Shown here: positions 56,211 to 64,000 of the stretch, one piece after another
Numbering within the stretch: the stretch's first letter is position 1
How the letters are laid out: every line of letters starts with the position of its first letter
Origin: Hansfordia pulvinata
Lineage: Eukaryota > Ascomycota > Sordariomycetes > Xylariales
Direction of reading: 5' to 3'
Assembly: GCA_006538405.1 (NCBI GenBank)
Contig: BJKQ01000002.1
Span: 2,542,001-2,606,000 of the forward strand
Length of the DNA: 64,000 nucleotides
Notes under the pieces: generated by a model
The model's input: the letters and a program-made list of their open reading frames with translations, nothing else
Database searches by the model: none
What the model was told of the DNA's origin: nothing
Translations under genes and position numbers: made by a program

Positions 56211-56217
56211 TTACAAG
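56211..56217 (+). promoter_or_regulatory. TATA box of the Cys-rich secreted protein gene
   Basis: TATATAT about 135 bp before the ATG at 56351, followed by a C/A-rich leader and a CCG repeat just before the start. Confidence 0.55.
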
Positions 56218-56350
56218 CCTCGCCCCCTTTTACTCGCATCGACTTCGTTACCTAAGGTACGCACCTACTCCCCGAGAGACAGTAGACACACCACCCACCC
56301 ACGAGTCCACACAGAGGAGCAGCCGCCGCCGCCGCCGCCGCCGCCAAGCT

Positions 56351-56825
56351 ATGCACCTCCCGACCGCGCTGCTCGCCGTCGCCGCCGCCAGCGCGGCGGC
56401 CTTCGCCGTCGCCAGCGCGCGCCCGGGCCTCGGCGACATGAACGAGGACGGCATTATCTGCGACCTCGTCTGTAACAACGACGACGATTGCGTCGCCTGG
56501 TCGGGCCCGGACGGGGGGCCCTACTGCAGCCTCTCCCCCGGCGAGGGCGAGCCCGGCTGGGATAAGTGCAACAGGGGCAACACGGAGCTGCTGAGGCCCA
56601 GCGCGCAGGACAAGGACCGTGAGTTTTTCTTCTTATTTTTTTTATTTTTATTTTCTTGCCCATATCCACTACCTCCATCCATCCGTCTGGCCAGCTTCGT
56701 CTTGGTCTTTGCGGGCTCTCGCCCAACTCTGGAACTTCTCTGACTCTCGTCGTGGCTTTGTAGATGTGTTCTGCGACGGCGGCGACTGCAAGGGCAGGTG
56801 CAAGGTCCCTTGCGTCCAGTGTTAG
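56351..56825 (+). CDS. Small secreted cysteine-rich protein (10 Cys)
   Basis: A 109-residue protein from exons 56351-56618 and 56764-56825 (intron 145 bp, T-rich). The signal peptide is Ala-rich (about residues 1-23). All ten cysteines lie in the mature chain: three in IICDLVCNNDDDC, one in YCSL, one in DKC, and five in the second exon (VFCDGGDC, then KGRCKVPCVQC). An even number suggests five disulfides. The chain is acidic in the middle and basic at the end. The splice join completes a His codon and keeps the frame to a stop right after the last Cys. This resembles fungal small secreted cysteine-rich proteins, some of which act on hosts or competitors. No family is recognised and no activity is claimed. 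Confidence 0.72.
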
Positions 56826-57868
56826 GCCCCCTCGCCTTCAGTGGCAGGGCCCTCGCCTTAAGAGAATCAAACATGGGCACTGTGCTCATGCTCGGTCCTA
56901 TGGAAGCAAAGTGTCAGCAGGATACCAGCCTTCGCAGTGCGGGTGGTCTCGAAACTGTCACGAGATTTTGCCAGACCTCTTGGGGAAAACCATGATGTTC
57001 CGGCTTCATAAGGGTTGAGCCTGGCTGTACTTACTCGGTGACCATGTCGCCCATCAGTTACTCACCTTCTACGTTTGTCTATGATATACAACAGCTCTTT
57101 CTCACCGCAGACTGGCAGAGTTGCACAGCATCTCTCCGTGCCCTACTTGTCGACTCTAAAGGCTCTTCAAGGTGTGTCTTGAGGCGCGAAGAAGTCCTGA
57201 TAGAACAAGCCACAGAGTCCCGTTCCATGGACGACCTATAAACTCAAAAAATCAGAGCAGCAGATTTACCCGGACCGAGTGAGATGGAATGACGACCGAC
57301 TCGTCGTAGAGGCGCCGTCCTCTTCAGGCGTGCGGGGGGAGCGTAACTCGCAGCACCATGACCAGTGCCAGCCTTCGCACCTCGCTTTCAGCGGCACCTG
57401 TAGTGAGCATCGCAATGTCCAATGGAGGTGGGGGTGAGTTTCGTCACCTGCCAGGGCCCGACTCCTCGATCGTCGCGAGACGGGGCATACGAGGCCGCGA
57501 TCTGCGTCTGACCAGCCGCCCGACGACAGGGCCGCCCCTTTTTGCCGTGGGGGCCTGCGCTCGACCCGGCGCGGGCGGGGTTCACGGTCTGCAAGACAGG
57601 ATAGAGAAAGCTCGGCGCAGCTCATCAGCCATATCACCCGGCCTTTGGGAGATGGACCCAAGACTCCTTCCTCCTCCATTTGTGACCCCAGCCGGGCCGG
57701 GCTGCCAAGTTTTACGTGCCAGCCTTCGGCTCAGCCTTTTCCTGCGGGAGAAAGCAGCCCGTTGCGCACTAAGCCGCTGACAAAGCCTTGTGGCTCACGG
57801 CGTGCTGAACACACGGGCCTGCTCGCTGGGTACTCCGCGTCGGTAGCTAATCAGCGTGGTTCCTCCGA

Positions 57869-57891
57869 GGGGGGGGGGGGGGGGGGGGGGG
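57869..57891. repeat. Poly-G tract (23 nt)
   Basis: Uninterrupted G run. Confidence 0.9.
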
Positions 57892-58116
57892 ACTTTTGCT
57901 ACGGGATGATTGGTCATAAAGAAGCACCCGACGAGTATGCCATCCGGCGACGGGTTTAGAAAGGCCCCTCCCCCCTGCGGCTGCTGGGCTGTATGGTCAA
58001 CGAGTACATGCGGCCTGCGTGGAAGCTGGCGCGGCTGGCTCTAACTTGAGGCCTGGTTTGTTTGGTGGAGGCGTGGCAATACTCGTAAGGCTGTTCCGTG
58101 GAGACGGCTACGCCCT

Positions 58117-58142
58117 TGTGTGTGTGTGTGTGTGTGTGTGTG
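58117..58142. repeat. (TG)13 microsatellite
   Basis: Perfect TG dinucleotide run. Confidence 0.93.
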
Positions 58143-58187
58143 AATGACACCACACCCTCGTCCTTTTCAAGAGCTTGGCGTTACTGC

Positions 58188-58209
58188 ATATATATATATA
58201 TATATATAT
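58188..58209. repeat. (AT)11 microsatellite
   Basis: Perfect AT dinucleotide run, 45 bp after the TG repeat. Confidence 0.93.
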
Positions 58210-58616
58210 GTATGAGAAGTAACGTGGTGAAGCATCTCGTGCGGTACAAGCGGGGGACCAACAGGTGCAGATACGCGGCCTTCACAGTCGAGTCTGGCTC
58301 CGAGTTCACGCGAGGGGGGCAGCTGCTGGCGAATTCATCATGACAAGCTGGAGGTCAATACTGTACGAGTACAAATGCTTGGCATTGCTTATAAAGACAC
58401 ATGGAACCCGTCAGCAGCTCCGTGGACCGTGTTGCTGCTCCCACATCACCTCTGGCGCTCACTGTGTGATCCGGATGTGTGGATGAGAACAAGGCAATGT
58501 CAGCTGTGGCACCCACGCGCCCTTCCCCCCCTTTTCCTCAAGGGGGTGTCATGTCAATTTTGTATTCACTCTCGGGATCCGGGAGACCCACCGGCGCGCC
58601 GGCGGGTGCCTACTAA

Positions 58617-59934
58617 CTACCTCTTCACGAAGAAGCCCTTCTTCTTGTTGGGCGCCACGGCGGCGCGCTTCCGCCGCAGCAGGTCCTCCTTGACGGTCCG
58701 CGCGTTCTTGCGCGCGCGCGGCGCCAGCGACGCGTCCCCCCCCAGCTGCTGCTGCTGGTCGCCCGCGACCCGGTAGGCCGTGGACCCGACGACCTCGTCG
58801 CGCGCCCGCTGCGGGCCCTTGCCCACCGCCCGCACCGCGTCCTCGAAGGTGATCTTGGTGGGCTGCTTCCTCTTCCTCCTCTCCCCCCTCGGACCGTTCT
58901 CCTCGTCCTCGTCGTCCTCGTCCTCCCCTTCGGACGAGTCGGTGAGGAACTCGGCCGGTAGCTCGTCGGGCAGGCTGGCCTTTTCCGCCCTCCGCCTGCC
59001 GACCCGTGCCGCCGATGTTGTCGTCGCCGCCGCCGCTGCCGCTTCGGCCTCTTCGGCGTCTTTCGTGCGCTTGCGCTTGGACGCTTGGCTCTTCAACAGG
59101 TTGTCCTTCTCCTGGCGTTTCCGCTTCAGGGACGCGGCGTGCCTGCGGGGTGAACAGCGGGTTAGCTCGGTTGGCGCTGAAGAGACGAGTCCCCCGTACT
59201 AATAGGGGCAGTGTGTGTGTGTGTGTGTGTGCGCGCGCGGGAGGGGTGGGTGAGTGGACTTACTTCTCGGCAGCCGCGGCTTCGGCTAGTGATATCTTCT
59301 GCGACTGGACGGCGGCGGCCTGGGTCGAGACGGCCTCCGGCGCCTCGTCGTCATCGTCCGAGTCTGCGGCGTCCTCCGTGGCCTGCGGCTTCGCGGCGCT
59401 CGCGGCCGAGTTGACGAACTGGTCGACGTCTTCGTCGTCTCCGAAAGTAATGTGCTTCGACTTGGGCTTGGGCTCGGGCGTCGGCTCGGCCGACTGCGAC
59501 GCGAGCTTGTACCGCGCCTCTTCCTGCAGCTGCTTGGAGGCGCTGCCGGGCTCCGGGGACGCCCGCGCGGCGGCGCCCCTGCCGCTACTGCGGTTGGTCT
59601 TGCCGCCCTCTTCCTCCGGTCCGCTCTCGCCGTCCTCGTCCTCGTCCTCCTCGTCCTCGTCCTCGTCCTGGGAGTCGGCCACCTTCGGCACGACCTGGGC
59701 GTCGATCTGGACGCTCCGGTGCCCGGTGGCCGCGTCCTCCTCTTCTCGCGTGCGCACGGCGAGGGTGCGCTTGGGGGTCTTGGTCTGGGAGGGCGAGGAC
59801 GTGGGCGACTCGGCCCCGGCCTCCTGCTCCTCCGAGGGCGCCGGCTTCGCGGCTGACGAGGGGGGCGCCGAATCGGCATTGTCGCGGGCCGACTGCTCGG
59901 CAGCCCTCGTCCGTTTCCTCGTGACCGGGGGCAT
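58617..59934 (-). CDS. UTP16: UTP16/BUD21-like U3 snoRNA-associated protein
   Basis: A 398-residue nucleolar protein, similar to yeast Utp16/Bud21, a component of the small-subunit processome for 18S rRNA maturation. Exons on the minus strand are 59934-59264 and 59142-58617; the 121 bp intron is GT-AG and contains a GT/GC dinucleotide tract. The N-terminal two thirds are disordered, with acidic Asp/Glu runs, and include HITFGDDEDVDQFV. The conserved C-terminal part has a basic helix (AASLKRKRQEKDNLLKSQ), LPDELPAEFL followed by an acidic block, KITFEDAVRAVGKGP, and a basic tail ending KKGFFVKR, as in the fungal family. Composition fits a nucleolar protein. It is divergent from the TPR-like gene. 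Confidence 0.82.
59211..59239. repeat. (GT)10(GC)4 tract in the UTP16 intron
   Basis: Compound dinucleotide run inside the intron; alternating purine-pyrimidine, so potentially Z-DNA forming. Confidence 0.88.
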
Positions 59935-60999
59935 CGCGGCGCTGAAGCGGACGCGGACGCGGCGCAGGTTTGGTTGGGAGAAGCGGGCGCGGCAGATAGA
60001 TGGTGTGCGGCGTTGTCGGCTAGAAGAAGGATAGTTGTGTGTGGTGGTCCGTCCGTCGAGGTGGTATAGGGGCCGGCGTCAGTTGAGGGAGCGGCGCGGG
60101 GCGGGCGAGGCGAGTGGTGAGGGGAAGAGCCTGGTGTGGTCGTCGAACGATCTTCGCTGGCTGGCTGGCGGTGGCTTCGCGACGATGACAGAGGTGGGCT
60201 GCGCAGCGCTGCCTCGCACTGAGCAGCGTAACTTTTTTTGCTGGTAATTGGGGCTTGCAACGGCCTGCGTTCGTTATCCGTCCCGATAAGATAAGATAAC
60301 TGGCTACCGCACAATTAGGTACCTTACCATGCCTTACCCACATGTAAGGTATTTGGGGCTTGGTGACCGAAGAACGGTACCTAGAGACACATCTCCCTCA
60401 CGCTCTGTCAGAAACTTGAGTGCACGAGTGAGTGGTGACCCGCCAGGCTATCGCAGAACCCAAGTCCTCTCAAGTACTGCCAGTTCTCCCTGACTGCCCA
60501 GCGGAATCGTGAGCGGCGCCTCTTCCGACCCTCAACATCTCCAGCCAGGTCATATATCGTGACCTGTATTCTTACTGTATATCACTCAGCTCATGTTTCA
60601 TATCCACCTCTCGTTCTCAGAACTCTCTTTTGACATCTCTTAGCTTGTTCATCATCTATCGCTCTCTCATCTTGGACCACCAAACGTGGTATCCTGCGCT
60701 TCTCACCCGACCCCTGCTGAAGCGCCTTTATCCAAGCTCTTCACTTCACCATCACCCAGGCGGACACCACCGAGCCACGCACAGAGTCTAGTGGAGAAGG
60801 CGGCCGGAATTTCCACTGCTGTGTGCTCTACGGAGAGGAGGCAGCATTTGAGTCGGCCAGAGAAAAACAGGATCGTCCTCAAAGAAAGACTCGGCAAATT
60901 TCGCGTTTTGCGCGGACTTGGCCGCACGGAAACAGGGGGCGAGAGAAAGGGAGCAGAAGCCTGAGCGCGAAAAATGGCCACGAGAGCTGCTGCCTGGCC
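59935..60999. promoter_or_regulatory. Divergent promoter, UTP16-like and TPR-like genes
   Basis: No independent gene. Contains TTAGGTACCTTACC words (60316-60330) and CT-rich leader sequence near 60595-60680. Confidence 0.5.
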
Positions 61000-62058
61000 A
61001 TGTTGGCGGTTCCTACACAGGCAAACGGCTTCGCTTCCAGCTGCGCGTCTCCCGCCCATCATCGCCGCCCACAACCTTACTCGTCAGTCGCGATACTCCT
61101 CCGCCGCCACTCCACGCCCCAGCAGCGCGAAAAGTTCAAGAGCAAAAGCTCCCACTTCTCACGTGTGCGCTTCACCATCGACGATGTGCCGAGCCGCGAT
61201 TTCTGGGCCTCAATTTCCAATTACCCAGCCGCCAAGGGTCTGGCTCCAGAGCAGCTTGCCACGGCTGTGGAGAAGTATGTTCCTCTGGCCATCGCCGACG
61301 GACCAAGCTGGCGCCAGGCGCATCTCGGCCTGTCCGAGGACCTTTCGCTGCGTACCCTGCACTACGCCGCCGCCTTGCTACTCAATGGTCCACCATCAGC
61401 AGCCTGGGACCTGGCTATGCACATTCTCCACAGCAATGTTCTGCTGGCGTACCCAGCGTCCGTCTTGACCGTGGTGCGCTTCAGTCTGGAAAGGGGCCGA
61501 CTGGGCGAGCCTCAGTTCGGTCTTGCGGAGCAGGCCTTCTCCCGCTTGGCGGCTCGCAGGCAGGACGCCAACGCCTGCGTCCTGCAGGGGCTCATCCTCG
61601 CGTCCAAGGGCACACGCGACGGCGACGAAAAGGCCGTTGAGTGGCTCACCCATGCCATTTCTCTCGCAGAGGGCCCGCGGAACCCAAAGAGTGCCAGCGC
61701 TGGGGACGCCGCGGCCGACTGGGACTGGGGCATCAGCGCTTACCGTTTGCTCAGCCGCCTCTACATCCAGCGAGGGCAGCCAGAGGAAGCGCGCAAGGTT
61801 TTGTCAGTCGCCGTCGAAAGATGGGACGACCGCCTCACGACTTACCTCCTCTCAACGCTCCTCGGAGACGACGACCCTGCTCGTCGCACCTTGCTCGAGA
61901 GAGCCGCTGCCAGCGGGGTGGTGGATGCGGCGAGGGATCTGATGGAGAAATGCCGGGACGAGTCGAGAGACGAGCGCCGCACCAGGTCCGAAAGGGCGGA
62001 GCTCGAGGTTTTGGCAGACGAGTGGGCCAGGATAGGGGACACGAGCACGCTCTCTTGA
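61000..62058 (+). CDS. TPR/Sel1-like helical-repeat protein, probably mitochondrial
   Basis: At least 352 residues read without interruption from 61000 to the stop at 62056-62058. The body is helical-repeat-like: LEQ-type helices around AEQAFSRLAARRQDANACVL, then AVEWLTHAISLAEG, AYRLLSRLYIQRGQPEEARK and RRTLLERAAASGVVDAARDL, as in TPR or Sel1 repeats. The start is uncertain. ATG 61000 gives an Arg/Ser-rich N-terminus. ATG 60974 has a better context (AAAAATGGCC) and a stronger mitochondrial presequence (MATRAAAWPCWRFLHRQ to RYSSAA) but lies one frame away; joining it to the body would need one extra base somewhere near the CCCC at 61117-61120. Function unknown. Confidence 0.72.
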   Translation: MLAVPTQANGFASSCASPAHHRRPQPYSSVAILLRRHSTPQQREKFKSKSSHFSRVRFTIDDVPSRDFWASISNYPAAKGLAPEQLATAVEKYVPLAIADGPSWRQAHLGLSEDLSLRTLHYAAALLLNGPPSAAWDLAMHILHSNVLLAYPASVLTVVRFSLERGRLGEPQFGLAEQAFSRLAARRQDANACVLQGLILASKGTRDGDEKAVEWLTHAISLAEGPRNPKSASAGDAAADWDWGISAYRLLSRLYIQRGQPEEARKVLSVAVERWDDRLTTYLLSTLLGDDDPARRTLLERAAASGVVDAARDLMEKCRDESRDERRTRSERAELEVLADEWARIGDTSTLS

Positions 62059-64000
62059 GCTGCCTACTTGCAGCAGCCTGCGGGGCGCCGAACGATTACC
62101 AGCTTCGGCTGCCGACTTGACGGTAGCAGACCCAGAGGCAGTGCGTGCCCATTGACAGGCAGACTCTTTACGCAACCTGCAACGCGACTCCACTCGGACT
62201 GTACTATAGAGATTTGCTTGGCGAAATTGCGAATACGGATGGAATGTACTCGGCCCCGGCAGTCTTCACTTGGTCGGTGGTCCCACGCTGCTCGGGCGGA
62301 CGCCGTTTGGGCGAGGCGATCCTCCTCGGACTGCCCGGAATAGGGGCGGTACGATGCTGACAAGCCGTGGAGGAGTCTCTCATTCCCAATCTGCCCAGGG
62401 CTGAGTACCACGTCAACAGCGTTGGCCCACCCGAGTATGCGAGCCTGGCCAGGCTGACAACAGAGCGCAAGGGCTGACAGACGGAGCCGTGGTAGCTGTT
62501 TAGCAGCCCCGAACTGCTTGCGAATGTTGAAGGAGCGTGGTTGATGGGGATTTGACGCGAGTCATGTCAAAGTCCGCAGCAGGCCCGAGTTCGCAATCTG
62601 GACGCCTTGCCCTGCCTCGCATGCTTCCTGGCCCGAGCTCGCGACTGGGACGGGGGTTGTGGCTTGTTCCGCTCGCGCTGGCCTGGGCTGAGACGAATAT
62701 GATGGGGAACCAGGCAGCCAGGAGCGGATCGCCCGAAGCTTGCACAACACAACGCACTCGCTCGGCCACGCCTCTCCACGGGGGTCAATGCCATAACTCG
62801 GCTCGGCCTGCCTGCGAGCACGCGTATAGGGGAGCAGCTCGGCTCGGCCGATTCGTACGCGTGGGCCAAAGGAGGAAGAGGGCATACGAGTACACGCACG
62901 GCGGAGACACCTGTGGCAGCACATAGCCTGGCCATATAGCTTCCCAGACTGGTGTTTCCTGCGGGGCATCCTGGCCAGGCTGAGGCCGCCTGCCTTTGAC
63001 AAGTAGAAGCGGTCTGTTCACAGTCACCTCAACGCCGCCACTTCGGGATTGTACTCGTAACTTGCCTGTTCAGCCGACAGGATGCGCAGCGACTACTCGT
63101 CGGCAGAAATGCAACAAGCAGCGGGCGCCTCCTCAAGTCGAGCGCCCGGGGGCCCGCCCTTGGCTGGAGCGACCACCGCGGGGACGGAACTTGCCAACAT
63201 TGAGGTCGCGGTGTGCAGGGGCCTGCACAGGACACAGGCAAGCATCCCTGCCCGGCACTTCAAAAGCCGCGGGCCCCGAGTGATGGCTGGGATATACTCT
63301 TCAAACCACCCTGCCTCGCGATCCGACCCTGCACTCGTGAGGGCTGCGCACGCGTGTACGAGACGAGGCGCTGGGTCTCAAGTCGGGAGCTGGCGCGGAG
63401 TCGGCCCTAGTGGGGCAGTATACTCGTCGTACACACGGTCACTCTGAGATCCTCTCCACAACATTGAAGCGAGATGGGGGGCCTCACCTCGATCCCGGTC
63501 AGTGGGAGAATGCGCGGGGCCCCCTATGGTACGAGTACTCACTTCCAGCTGCGTCCATGGATGGCGAGCCTGAGCAGAGCCTGATGTAGAGTGCAATTCA
63601 GGAAAAACCCGGGCAGCCCGGACACCTGCGGACACATGAGCTGATGACCTGGTAATGCGTGGATGCTCACATTGAAGGTTATTTGGAGAGGGGCATCCAC
63701 TAAAAGAGGACTACCCAGGAACCACTCCTCGTTGGAAGGCAACGTGCCCAACGAACGTACAGGCCGATGTTCAGCATCTTTGCTCCTCTCCAGCGTACCT
63801 GCATTTCTCTAATGGGCAGGATGGATGTAGGCTTATGGATGTATCCAATGCAGCAGCCAAATGTCAGAAAGGTATGTAGTATCCCGAGGTAGATGCACTC
63901 CTCGCGCGCGTCTCCTGTGTGAGGTGCGAGGAGGTACTTGTACTCGTACCCCGCCCGCGCTACATCCATGTAGTTAGGTCCCGCGTCCTTCAATGCTGTA
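62059..64000. other. 1.9 kb terminal non-coding region
   Basis: No gene supported. Contains the TPR-like 3' flank and four TACTCGTA/TACGAGTA motifs (62885, 63052, 63530, 63941). Confidence 0.5.

Larger units (their letters stand above)
54786..56350. other. Divergent intergenic region between two secreted-protein genes
   Basis: No gene supported. Contains a CTT repeat (55659-55683) and, at its right end, the promoter of the Cys-rich protein gene with a TATA box. Confidence 0.5.
56826..58616. other. 1.8 kb intergenic region, no gene seen
   Basis: Contains G23, TG and TA repeats and two TACTCGTA/TACGAGTA motifs (58080, 58364). Open frames are short and random. Confidence 0.5.

Noticed and set aside
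24848..56825. A secondary-metabolite or virulence gene cluster
   Set aside because: No synthase, tailoring enzyme set or shared regulator; the catalase, scaffold, transporter and secreted proteins are widely spaced and unrelated.

Overview
The window is 64 kb of nuclear DNA from a filamentous ascomycete (Pezizomycotina, most likely Sordariomycetes). The evidence is about 57% GC by eye, short GT-AG introns (mostly 54-160 bp) with CTAAC/CTGAC-type branch points, a large-subunit secreted catalase, a siderophore transporter with SREA-type GATA sites, a haspin kinase and a Far1/Ste5-like scaffold. Species cannot be named from the sequence alone.

Layout. 1-2266: 3' part of cohesin SMC3 (+). 3110-3868: GNAT acetyltransferase (+). 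4897-6568: Hsp90 co-chaperone CDC37 (+). 9808-10929: secreted, probably GPI-anchored PLC-like phosphodiesterase (+). 12484-13253: small thiamine-binding MTH1187/ECM15-type protein (+). 13659-15109: CCDC47/DUF1682 ER membrane protein (-), divergent from haspin kinase at 15859-17631 (+). 17992-18880: decayed gene (-) in an AT-rich island. 24848-27625: secreted catalase (+). 30442-30930: small secreted protein (+). 44419-48160: RING-H2/PH/VWA scaffold (+). 50655-52720: siderophore-iron MFS transporter (+). 54103-54531: Cys-free small secreted protein (-). 56351-56825: Cys-rich small secreted protein (+). 58617-59934: UTP16/BUD21-like SSU processome protein (-). 61000-62058: TPR-like, probably mitochondrial protein (+).

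These are ordinary, independently regulated genes; I see no biosynthetic cluster, no recognisable transposon, no tRNA or rRNA gene and no CRISPR array. Genes are separated by long non-coding stretches, notably 18.9-24.8 kb and 30.9-44.4 kb.

Three observations stand out. (1) An 8-mer, TACTCGTA/TACGAGTA, is present in about 47 copies by hand count, all outside the exons I predict, against about two expected by chance. (2) Three exact SREA/Fep1-type sites (ATCTGATAA) lie only upstream of the siderophore transporter, two of them as an inverted pair. (3) Single-base losses in C/G runs break otherwise conserved genes (CDC37 once, haspin twice, perhaps the TPR gene), which points to homopolymer undercalls in the assembly unless resequencing shows otherwise.
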